Assembly (NCBI GenBank): GCA_021107685.1
Contig: JAIOSH010000271.1
Coordinates: forward strand, 1-17,012
Origin: Bacteroidales bacterium
GTDB taxonomy: Bacteria > Bacteroidota > Bacteroidia > Bacteroidales > SMBSF39
Direction of reading: 5' to 3'
Length of the DNA: 17,012 bases
Each line of letters opens with the position of its first letter. Within the stretch, counting starts at the first letter, position 1. Positions 7,586 through 14,538 of the stretch are shown piece after piece. The position numbers were made by a program, and so were the translations under genes. The notes beneath the pieces are model-generated. The model worked only from the letters and a program-made list of their open reading frames with translations. It searched no databases and was not told the origin of the DNA.

Positions 7586-7619
7586 AAAAAACCTGACAAA
7601 ATTAATTGTCAGGTTTTTT
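7586..7619. terminator. Intrinsic-terminator-like hairpin, symmetrical, in the tnaA leader region
   Basis: A perfect 13-bp stem pairs AAAAAACCTGACA (7586-7598) with TGTCAGGTTTTTT (7607-7619) around an 8-nt loop. With U-runs on either strand it could act in both directions. It lies about 100 bp upstream of the tnaA ATG and about 390 bp upstream of the M64 gene. Both genes point away from it, so no full gene transcribes into it. This suggests an attenuator or the end of a small transcript. Confidence 0.65.
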
Positions 7620-7657
7620 ATTTCAAAGCTAATGAAAAAAATTTATCACACTTCTAT

Positions 7658-7693
7658 TTAGCAATTTTTATGCCAACAAAAGAATTGTTGCAT
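7658..7693 (-). CDS. Possible 11-residue leader peptide with a Trp codon upstream of tnaA
   Basis: On the minus strand ATG at 7693 opens a tiny frame, MQQFFCWHKNC, ending at TAA 7660-7658. It has one Trp codon at position 7, lies 39 nt before the terminator-like hairpin and about 170 nt before tnaA. In enterobacteria a Trp-containing leader peptide, TnaC, controls tnaA. This peptide is not similar to TnaC beyond its Trp, and TnaC acts through Rho, not a hairpin. A frame this short can be chance. Confidence 0.2.
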   Translation of the reverse strand: MQQFFCWHKNC

Positions 7694-7700
7694 AATTTGC
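7661..7700. repeat. Imperfect 40-bp palindrome (stem-loop) upstream of tnaA
   Basis: The left arm GCAATTTTTATGCCAACAA pairs imperfectly with TTGTTGCATAATTTGC, with a bulge and a 5-nt loop. On the minus strand the stem contains the ATG and Trp codon of the tiny ORF. Together with the hairpin at 7586-7619 it forms a two-stem leader arrangement. Confidence 0.5.
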
Positions 7701-7747
7701 TGATATTCTTGAGATTGAAGGTTTTTTAATTTTTATATCATATATAA

Positions 7748-7770
7748 TTTATTATTATTATTATTATTAT
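7748..7770. repeat. ATT trinucleotide repeat
   Basis: Seven to eight uninterrupted ATT/TTA units lie in the intergenic region between tnaA and the M64 gene. Slippage could vary its length. No function can be inferred. Confidence 0.6.
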
Positions 7771-7784
7771 CGTAAAATAAATAA

Positions 7785-7798
7785 TTCCGATTTCGGAA
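7785..7798. promoter_or_regulatory. Small palindrome TTCCGA-TT-TCGGAA, possible operator
   Basis: A perfect 6-bp inverted repeat with a 2-bp centre stands out in AT-rich DNA between the divergent tnaA and M64 genes. It could be a dimeric regulator site. No cognate regulator is identified and it may be incidental. Confidence 0.3.
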
Positions 7799-7832
7799 AT
7801 GAATTTAAAAATTATTATTTAATTTCACAGGC

Positions 7833-7974
7833 TAATTAGTACTTGCACGAAAACGTTGCTTCTTGTCATTTCGACCGAAGGGAGAAATCTCCATCTATCT
7901 ATATGTCAAGGCATGAGATTTCTCGCTCCACTCGAAATGACAGTTTTGAATAGTTTTCGTGCAAGCACTAATTA
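7833..7974. repeat. Nested inverted-repeat element, about 142 bp
   Basis: The outer arms, 7833-7854 and 7953-7974, are 22 bp with one mismatch, and share CTTGCACGAAAAC. Inside them TGTCATTTCGA (7864-7874) pairs with TCGAAATGACA (7932-7942), and GAGAAATCTC (7882-7891) with GAGATTTCTC (7915-7924). The TGTCATTTCGACC...GGGAGAAATCTC core is one I recognise as frequent between Bacteroidota genes. It is a long-hairpin repeat of likely mobile origin. No ORF is inside and no certain target duplication is seen. It ends 34 bp before the M64 gene and may shape its leader. Confidence 0.7.
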
Positions 7975-8008
7975 AAAAATACAAAAATAAATCACAATTT
8001 TTAATATT

Positions 8009-9277
8009 ATGAAACAGATATTATTTACATTTTTATTTTTTATTCCTTTTCTATCAAATGCAAAATTTGAAGATTATTTTTTAAATAAAACCTTACGAAT
8101 TGATTATTTCCATTCAGGTGATTATCAAACAGAAAGTTACTATCTTGATGAAATTAAAATTGAACCATACTGGGGTGGCTCACATATTAATCTTATTGAT
8201 ACGTTCAATTATGGTAAATATTATTTTAAAGTTTATGATTCTAAAACAGATTCTTTAATTTATTCAAGGGGTTATTCTACATTATTTGGTGAGTGGCAAA
8301 CAACGGATGAAGCAAAAATAACAAGCAAAAGCTTTTCTGAAACTATTGTTATGCCTTATCCAAAAGAAAACATAAGGATTGAATTTTTCAGCAGGAATAA
8401 AAAAGGAATTTTTGAAAAGAAATTTGAATATTCGGTTGATATTAAAAATTATTTTATTTCACCTGAAAGATCAAAGGAATACCCATATTTTGATATATTA
8501 ATTTCAGGCTTGCCTGAAAAAAAAGTTGATGTTGTAATACTTCCCGAAGGATATACAAAAGATGAAATGGGTGTTTTTATAAACGACTGTAATAAATTCG
8601 CAGAATTTTTGTTTACTTTTTCACCATATAAAGAATATAAAAATAAGTTCAATATCAGGGGTGTTTTAGCACCGTCGGAAGGGTCGGGGAGTGATATTCC
8701 TGCAGATAGCATCTGGAAAAAAACTTTAATAAATTCAAGTTTTTACACTTTTGATAGTGAACGATATTGTATGACAACTGATAATAAAAGTGTTAGAGAT
8801 TTGGCTGCAAATGCACCTTATGATCAGATTTATATTTTGGTAAATACTGAAAAATACGGAGGTGGTGCTATTTTTAATTATTATTCAGTTAGTGTGAACA
8901 GTAACAAACAAGCAGCAAAGATTTTTGTACACGAATTTGGACATGGATTTGCAGGATTAGCAGACGAATATTATACATCTTCAACTTCTTATAATGATTT
9001 TTATCAATTAGATGTTGAACCATGGGAACCGAATATTACAACCTTAGTTGACTTTGATAAAAAATGGAAGCATTTACTTAAAAAGAAAATACCAATACCA
9101 ACACCGGATGAAGAGAAATATTATAAAAAATTAGGAGTTTTTGAAGGCGGCGGTTATGTTGCAAAAGGAGTATATCGCCCTGCCTATGATTGTTTAATGA
9201 AATCTTTTAACGATGATCAATTTTGCGATGCCTGCAAAGAAGCAATTATAAAAATGATAAATTTTTATTCCGAATAA
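8009..9277 (+). CDS. Secreted M64-family zinc metallopeptidase
   Basis: The product has 422 residues. A signal peptide (MKQILFTFLFFIPFLSNA) is followed by an N-terminal beta-rich region, about 20-155, of the M64 N-terminal type. The catalytic domain spans about 160-420 and contains VDVVILPEGYT (173-183). The zinc motif is HEFGHGFAGLADEYY (308-322): His308 and His312 bind zinc, Glu309 is the base, and the DEY tail follows at 319-321. A late RPAYDCLM segment (390-397) and Cys395, Cys406 and Cys409 may support the active-site floor or disulfides. The family includes the Clostridium ramosum IgA protease, but Bacteroidota members are widespread and IgA specificity should not be assumed. It acts in the periplasm or outside. 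ptb starts 68 bp downstream on the same strand. Confidence 0.88.
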   Translation: MKQILFTFLFFIPFLSNAKFEDYFLNKTLRIDYFHSGDYQTESYYLDEIKIEPYWGGSHINLIDTFNYGKYYFKVYDSKTDSLIYSRGYSTLFGEWQTTDEAKITSKSFSETIVMPYPKENIRIEFFSRNKKGIFEKKFEYSVDIKNYFISPERSKEYPYFDILISGLPEKKVDVVILPEGYTKDEMGVFINDCNKFAEFLFTFSPYKEYKNKFNIRGVLAPSEGSGSDIPADSIWKKTLINSSFYTFDSERYCMTTDNKSVRDLAANAPYDQIYILVNTEKYGGGAIFNYYSVSVNSNKQAAKIFVHEFGHGFAGLADEYYTSSTSYNDFYQLDVEPWEPNITTLVDFDKKWKHLLKKKIPIPTPDEEKYYKKLGVFEGGGYVAKGVYRPAYDCLMKSFNDDQFCDACKEAIIKMINFYSE

Positions 9278-9283
9278 ATTTTT

Positions 9284-9291
9284 TAATTTTG
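9284..9291 (+). promoter_or_regulatory. Candidate -7 box for ptb-buk
   Basis: TAATTTTG matches TAnnTTTG, 54 bp before the ptb ATG. It is also the left half of a small palindrome (9284-9301, arms TAATTTT and AAAATTA around GCAT), so a repressor could cover it. No -33 box is clear. Confidence 0.35.
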
Positions 9292-9345
9292 CATAAAATT
9301 AAAAATTGTGAAATTTATTTTAAAATATTAAAAATTATAGCAATA

Positions 9346-10242
9346 ATGATCAAGCACTTATCATCATTTGTAGATAAAGCAACAAGTAAGAGAAAAAGAA
9401 AAATAGCCATTGCAGCAGCAGGTAATTATGAAGTTCTGAAAGCAATAAAAAATGCTATGTCGCAAGGTATAGTTGAACCCGTCTTTGTTGGGAATAAGCC
9501 AAAAATTGAATCAATAGCCCGTGAATTAGATTTTGATATTAGTTCTATAGAACTTATTGAGGTTCTGGATCCTTATGAAGCATCACTGCAAGCTGCTCAA
9601 TTAATCAGAGATGGTCATGCCGAGATATTAATGAAAGGAATGGTTAGTTCACAACATTTGTTAAAAGCTGTGCTAAATAAAGAACATGGTTTAAGAAAGG
9701 GTGCTATTTTAAGCCATGTGGCTTTTTTCGAATCACCATACTATCATAAACTATTAGGTATTACTGATGCTGCTGTGAATGTTGCCCCTACTTTTGAAGA
9801 TAAAATCGGTATTATTAATAATGCTGTTGAAGCATATCATCTCTTAGGTATTGAAACTCCAAATGTAGCAGTTGTCGGTTCTGTTGAAACCATTAATCCA
9901 AAAATGGAAGCAACTATGCATGCTGCTACGCTTTCAATGATGAATAAGAGACATCAAATTAAAGGATGTATTATTGATGGACCTTTGGCTATTGATAATG
10001 CTGTCTCAAAAGAATCGGCAGAAATTAAAGGTGTTAGCAGTGAAGTAGCAGGAAATGTTGACCTTATAGTTGCTCCGGATATTAATGGTGCTAATTTTTT
10101 ATATAAAGCATTAAATTTTATTGGCGGTGCAACTGCTGCTGCTGTTATTATGGGAGCTAAAGTTCCTATTGTCCTTACATCAAGAGCCGATTCCGAACAA
10201 AGTAAATTTTTATCAATAGCTTTAGCAGCGGCTATTAGTTAA
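9346..10242 (+). CDS. ptb: Phosphate butyryltransferase
   Basis: Ptb exchanges the CoA of butyryl-CoA for phosphate, giving butyryl phosphate. The 298 residues from ATG 9346 fit the family. An in-frame extension upstream to 9223 overlaps the peptidase gene and is unrelated sequence. Visible family motifs are IAAAGNYEVLKAIKNA (22-37), VEPVFVGN (43-50), AEILMKGMVSS (92-102), GPLAIDNAVS (212-221), the GNVDLIVAPDINGANFLYKAL segment (237-256, conserved in the phosphotransacetylase superfamily) and PIVLTSRADS (274-283). The buk start follows 10 bp after the stop, so the two form one operon. Branched acyl-CoA substrates such as isobutyryl- or isovaleryl-CoA are also possible. Confidence 0.92.
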   Translation: MIKHLSSFVDKATSKRKRKIAIAAAGNYEVLKAIKNAMSQGIVEPVFVGNKPKIESIARELDFDISSIELIEVLDPYEASLQAAQLIRDGHAEILMKGMVSSQHLLKAVLNKEHGLRKGAILSHVAFFESPYYHKLLGITDAAVNVAPTFEDKIGIINNAVEAYHLLGIETPNVAVVGSVETINPKMEATMHAATLSMMNKRHQIKGCIIDGPLAIDNAVSKESAEIKGVSSEVAGNVDLIVAPDINGANFLYKALNFIGGATAAAVIMGAKVPIVLTSRADSEQSKFLSIALAAAIS

Positions 10243-10252
10243 AATTCTTCTA

Positions 10253-11329
10253 ATGAATACCATTCGTGTTTTAGCAATAAATCCGGGATCAACTTCAACC
10301 AAGGTTGCAATATATGAAAACGAAACACCTGTTTTTCTGAAAAATATTAAACACTCTAAAGAGGAACTTGAGAAATTTGAAAAAATTACCGACCAATTCC
10401 AATTCAGAAAAAATTTAATTTTAAATTTATTAGATGAAGTTGAGATAAATCCTGATACTATTAAAATTGTTGTTGGCAGAGGTGGTTTATTAAAGCCTAT
10501 TGAATCGGGCATCTATTCGGTTAATGAAAAAATGAAGCATGACCTGAAAAACAGTCCGATAGGTGAACATGCGAGTAATCTTGGAGGCTTAATAGCCGAT
10601 GATATTGCCGGATCGCTTCCTGATGCAAAAGCATATATTGCAAACCCTGTTGTTGTTGATGAGTTTGAAGATATTGCCAGAATAGCCGGTCATCCTAAAT
10701 TCCGAAGGATATCAATTTTTCATGCCTTAAATCAAAAAGCTGTTGCACGGCAACATGCTAAATCTATTATGCGTAAGTATGAAGATTTAAATTTGATAGT
10801 TGTTCATCTCGGAGGTGGAATTACAATAGGAGCACATAAAAAGGGAAAAGTAATTGATGTTAATCAAGGCTTGGATGGCGAAGGACCTTTTTCTCCTGAA
10901 AGATCAGGTACATTGCCTGTTGGAGAGTTGATAGAATTGTGCTTTAGCAAAGAATATTCTAAAAAGCAAATAAAAAAAATGGTTACAGGCAAAGGAGGAC
11001 TTGTTGCATATTTAGGAACTAATAATGCTTATGAAGCAGAGCAAAGAGCAATAGATGGGGATGAAGAAGCTAAATTATTATTAGAAGCAATGGCTTACCA
11101 GGTTTCTAAAGAGATTGGTGCTATGAGCACCGTTTTGAAAGGTCAGGTAGATGGTATATTGATAACCGGTGGTATAGCTAATAGTAAATGGTTTGTTAAT
11201 CTTATCATTGAAAGAGTTCATAGAATTGCTCCAACACATGTTTACCCAGGCGAAGATGAAATGCGAGCATTGGCATATAATGGCTTACGAATAATCAGGG
11301 GAGAAACTAAAGCAAAAGAATATAAATAA
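10253..11329 (+). CDS. buk: Butyrate kinase
   Basis: Buk makes butyrate and ATP from butyryl phosphate and ADP. The 358 residues match the family. The ASKHA-fold motifs are in place: AINPGSTSTKVAIYE (8-22, phosphate loop), GRGGLLKP (75-82), FHALNQKAVA (156-165), VHLGGGITIGAHKKGK (184-199), the GEGPFSPERSGTLPV segment (209-223), GKGGLVAYLGTNN (246-258), ILITGGIANS (302-311) and PGEDEMRALA (332-341). It ends 4 bp before the stop of the convergent PepSY-like gene, without room for a terminator. With ptb it gives a terminal ATP-yielding step of fermentation. Activity on branched short-chain acids cannot be excluded. Confidence 0.94.
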   Translation: MNTIRVLAINPGSTSTKVAIYENETPVFLKNIKHSKEELEKFEKITDQFQFRKNLILNLLDEVEINPDTIKIVVGRGGLLKPIESGIYSVNEKMKHDLKNSPIGEHASNLGGLIADDIAGSLPDAKAYIANPVVVDEFEDIARIAGHPKFRRISIFHALNQKAVARQHAKSIMRKYEDLNLIVVHLGGGITIGAHKKGKVIDVNQGLDGEGPFSPERSGTLPVGELIELCFSKEYSKKQIKKMVTGKGGLVAYLGTNNAYEAEQRAIDGDEEAKLLLEAMAYQVSKEIGAMSTVLKGQVDGILITGGIANSKWFVNLIIERVHRIAPTHVYPGEDEMRALAYNGLRIIRGETKAKEYK

Positions 11330-11333
11330 ATTT

Positions 11334-12611
11334 CTAATCTTCAATCAATTTTCCCGATTTATTAAAATAGAGTCCTAATTCCTGAGGGTCAATGTTTTTC
11401 TTTTTTCCATAAAGTTCTACATAATAAAAATCTTTACGGTCATTTTTTGTTGTTTTTTCAATAAAATTTACTTTATAGTCAGAACAATTTTTTTCTAAAA
11501 ATCTTTGTATAGGTGCATAAATATTTTTTGTATCTATTTCAAAAGTTGTCATTAGCCATTGACCTTCAGTTGTGAATTGCGCAACTGTTTTTTTCTCTCT
11601 AAAAATAAATTTTGCAATATAATTGCTATCAAGAGTTTCCCATGTAATATCAGTTGCCCTTACAAACCTGCTTTTAAATTTTTTTAATACTATTTCGGGA
11701 GCTTCTACCTGATTGCTGTATTCATCTTCCAGACCTTTGGGTCTGATTACCTTTGTAAATTTACCAACCTTATTAAAATATAGTACAGTTATATACTTAA
11801 CACCTTTAATTTTTTTGTATATTTGTACATAATAATAATTATTTCTGTCACTTTTCACTACTTTTTCGGCATACTGAACTTTCTGCGATTTATAATTTTG
11901 GTCAATATATCTTTTGATAGGTGAAAAAAGATTCTTAGGATCAATTTCTGTCTTTGTCAATACCCATACACCACCAGGCGAAAACTCCGCATTTGTTGTT
12001 TTATCTCTATATTCAAAATCCACAGTATAATTAGTATCAATAATATCCCATATTAATTCGGTAACTCTTGGGAATCGCTTATTGAAATTTTTTAAAACAA
12101 TTTCAGGAACATCAATAATATCTTCATTTCCTTCATTTTCAACATCTTTCAATTCATCAGGTTTTATAACCTCTTCAATCTTGCCTGTTTTATTAAAATA
12201 AAGCTCAATTATAAATGGTTCTTTAACACCTTTGATCTTTCTGGATACTTGAATATAATAGTAATCTTTACGGTCTTTTTTTGTAGCTTTTTCAATAAAA
12301 AGAATTTTATCCTTTTTATAGTGTTCTTTCAAATATCTGTCAATTGGCGGATAAATATTATTGATATCCTGATCAACAACTGTCATTAGCCATTCGCCTT
12401 CAGGAGTGTATTCGGCATAAGATAATCTGTCTCTGAAAATAAAATCGACTTTATAATTATTATCAACCTGGTCCCACGATATATCAGTTGCCCTTGGAAA
12501 GCGTTTATTGAAACTTTTAATAATATTTTTCGGAGTATCATCATTATCCGATTGTTGTGCAAAAAGAACGGGTGTTAAAAAAATTAATAATAATAACAAT
12601 TTTGTTTTCAT
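11334..12611 (-). CDS. Exported protein with three PepSY-like repeats
   Basis: The product has 425 residues and a signal peptide (MKTKLLLLLIFLTPVLFAQ). Three homologous units of about 120 residues follow at about 26-148, 168-289 and 304-424. Each has a helix (V/I-L-K-x-F-N-K-R-F-P-R) with T-x-(I/L)-x-W after it, then (V/A)xFxFRD strands, an A-(E/Q)-(F/Y)-(S/T)-P-x-G-x-W-(V/L) hairpin, an I-D-x-x-N-(I/L)-x-x-P-I-x-R-(Y/F) helix, and a final YYY-(V/I) strand with LYFNKxGK. This is the PepSY-like (beta-lactamase-inhibitor-like fold) unit common in secreted Bacteroidota proteins, usually as one or two copies. Function is unknown; extracytoplasmic binding is a guess. It lies 40 bp downstream of purA on the same strand and may be read through from it. 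Confidence 0.8.
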   Translation of the reverse strand: MKTKLLLLLIFLTPVLFAQQSDNDDTPKNIIKSFNKRFPRATDISWDQVDNNYKVDFIFRDRLSYAEYTPEGEWLMTVVDQDINNIYPPIDRYLKEHYKKDKILFIEKATKKDRKDYYYIQVSRKIKGVKEPFIIELYFNKTGKIEEVIKPDELKDVENEGNEDIIDVPEIVLKNFNKRFPRVTELIWDIIDTNYTVDFEYRDKTTNAEFSPGGVWVLTKTEIDPKNLFSPIKRYIDQNYKSQKVQYAEKVVKSDRNNYYYVQIYKKIKGVKYITVLYFNKVGKFTKVIRPKGLEDEYSNQVEAPEIVLKKFKSRFVRATDITWETLDSNYIAKFIFREKKTVAQFTTEGQWLMTTFEIDTKNIYAPIQRFLEKNCSDYKVNFIEKTTKNDRKDFYYVELYGKKKNIDPQELGLYFNKSGKLIED

Positions 12612-12651
12612 TTTCTAATAGTTTTGAAATTAATATTTAATTAATTAAAAA

Positions 12652-13941
12652 TTATTTTCTTATAATTTGTTTTCTATCAGGTCCAACAGATATAATTTTT
12701 ATTGGAATACCAACCTGATGTTCAATAAAGTTAATATAATCTGATAGTTCAGCAGGGATATTATCAAATGAGGTAATATTATCAATTGACGTATTCCATC
12801 CTTTTAATATATTATAATCAGGATTTAATTTTTCATCCGGCAATTCAAAAGGGATGTAATCAATAATATCATTATTATATTTATATTTAGTACTGATATT
12901 TATATTTTCAAAATGGTTCAACACATCAGCCTTGGTCATTATAAGGCTTGTAACACCATTTAACATAATAGAATATTTCAAGGCAGTAATGTCTAACCAT
13001 CCGCATCTTCTTGGGCGTCCTGTTGTTGAGCCGAATTCGTTGCCTTTATCCCTGAGTTTTTCTCCGGTTTCATCACTAAGTTCAGTAGGGAATGGTCCAC
13101 TGCCAACGCGGGTACAGTATGCTTTAAATACACCAAATACATTTCCTATTCTATTTGGGGCAACGCCTAAGCCGATGCAAACTCCGGCTGTTATTGTATT
13201 TGAAGATGTAACAAAAGGATAGGAGCCAAAATCAACATCCAATAAAGTACCTTGCGCCCCTTCAGCTAATATTGATTTATTGTTTTTTAAACTTTGATTA
13301 ATAAAATACTCACTGTCAATCGTTTTTAACGTTCTGATCTTTTCTATTGCTTCAAACCATTTTTCTTCATATTCGCTGAAAAGTAATCCGTCAATTAAAT
13401 ATTCAGTATAATCAAATTTATAAAAATCTATAATTTGTAAATGTTTTTGTTTTAAATTGTTATAATTTTTTTTAAAATCAGGGTTGTTTATATTACCTAT
13501 TCTTATTCCGTCTCTTGCTGTTTTGTCAGTATAAGCCGGCCCTATTCCTTTTAAAGTTGAACCTATTTTGGATTTTCCTTTTGCATTTTCATAAGTAGCA
13601 TCAAGTAAGCGGTGTGTTGGTAATATCAAATGAGCTTTTTTTGATATTAATAAATTTTTTTCTGCATCAATATTATTATTCTTAAGGTTAATAAGTTCTT
13701 TGTTAAATATATAGGCATCAATGATGACACCATTGCCTATGATATTTATTGTTTTTTCATTAAAAATACCTGAGGGAATTGTATGCAAAATAAATTTTTT
13801 ATCATCAAATTCAATAGTATGCCCTGCATTAGGGCCTCCCTGAAATCTTGCAATTATATCGTATTCAGGAGTTAAGACATCAACAATTTTTCCTTTACCT
13901 TCATCACCCCATTGCAAGCCTAATAATACATCAACTTTCAT
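12652..13941 (-). CDS. purA: Adenylosuccinate synthetase
   Basis: PurA joins IMP and aspartate with GTP hydrolysis to adenylosuccinate, the first committed step to AMP. The 429 residues are full length. The catalytic loop WGDEGKGK is at 11-18 with Asp13, and GGPNAGHT at 35-42 with the acid His41. Other motifs are NGVIID (70-75), the IMP-binding GSTLKGIGPAYTDK (127-140), a SNTITAG loop (247-253), TTGRPRRCGWLD (306-317) and the guanine-binding TKAD (336-339). The ATG at 13941 gives the normal start. It lies 14 bp after the fur-like gene, so they are almost surely co-transcribed. ppGpp is a known inhibitor of this enzyme, which makes the nearby rel gene of interest. Confidence 0.96.
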   Translation of the reverse strand: MKVDVLLGLQWGDEGKGKIVDVLTPEYDIIARFQGGPNAGHTIEFDDKKFILHTIPSGIFNEKTINIIGNGVIIDAYIFNKELINLKNNNIDAEKNLLISKKAHLILPTHRLLDATYENAKGKSKIGSTLKGIGPAYTDKTARDGIRIGNINNPDFKKNYNNLKQKHLQIIDFYKFDYTEYLIDGLLFSEYEEKWFEAIEKIRTLKTIDSEYFINQSLKNNKSILAEGAQGTLLDVDFGSYPFVTSSNTITAGVCIGLGVAPNRIGNVFGVFKAYCTRVGSGPFPTELSDETGEKLRDKGNEFGSTTGRPRRCGWLDITALKYSIMLNGVTSLIMTKADVLNHFENINISTKYKYNNDIIDYIPFELPDEKLNPDYNILKGWNTSIDNITSFDNIPAELSDYINFIEHQVGIPIKIISVGPDRKQIIRK

Positions 13942-13955
13942 AATTTATATAATAT

Positions 13956-14417
13956 TTATTTGTGATTAATATTTTTTTTATTTTTACTATTTCCATAAAA
14001 CGTCAGAGAATGATGAGTAATTTTAACATTAAGTAATTTCTCAACCGATTTTTTAATATCCTGTAATTTTGGATCGAAAAATTCTAAAACTTTGCCATCT
14101 TCGATATTTACGAAATGGTCGTGTTGTTTAGACCTGTATGATCTTTCATATTGAGCACAAGTGTTTCCAAACTGATGCTTTGTAACCAAATTACAATTTA
14201 AAAGTAATTCAATAGTATTATAAAGAGTAGCCCTACTAATCCTGTATTTATTTTTATTCATACGAATAAACAATGTTTCTACATTAAAGTGTCCATCAGT
14301 GGAATAAATTTCTCTAAGGATTTTATATCTCTCCGGCGTTTTTCTGTGTTCATTTTTTTTCAGGTATTCTGTAAATATTTTTTTTACAGTTTTATTTATT
14401 TCATAATTATTATTCAT
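13956..14417 (-). CDS. Fur-family metalloregulator without structural-zinc cysteines
   Basis: The product has 153 residues. The winged-helix domain (about 10-90) holds KTPERYKILREI (26-37), the H-F-N-V-E-T-L-F segment (43-50, metal-ligand His43) and the recognition helix ISRATLYNTIELLL (60-73). The dimerisation domain has E91, the HDHF motif (99-102), E112 and HHSLTFYG (135-142), so regulatory metal ligands are mostly kept. The two Cys-x-x-Cys pairs that bind structural zinc in most Fur proteins are missing: FVNIEDGK (102-109) replaces L-I-C-x-x-C-G-K, and YGNSKNKK replaces YGxCxxC. Only Cys75 and Cys87 remain. Fur, Zur, PerR or another specificity cannot be settled. It sits between rel and purA. 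Confidence 0.85.
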   Translation of the reverse strand: MNNNYEINKTVKKIFTEYLKKNEHRKTPERYKILREIYSTDGHFNVETLFIRMNKNKYRISRATLYNTIELLLNCNLVTKHQFGNTCAQYERSYRSKQHDHFVNIEDGKVLEFFDPKLQDIKKSVEKLLNVKITHHSLTFYGNSKNKKNINHK

Positions 14418-14538
14418 TTTTTTTTGTGATAAAAATAATGAAATTTTTTTTATTAATATTTAGTATAAATAAAAATAATTTTTTTTATTTTTTTATAAAT
14501 ATAAGTAATTTATTGTTAATTAAAAAATTAGCAACTAT

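Noticed and set aside
9223..9345. ptb starting inside the peptidase gene
   Set aside because: The 41 extra residues are out-of-frame peptidase sequence and spacer. The ATG at 9346 gives the normal Ptb N-terminus.
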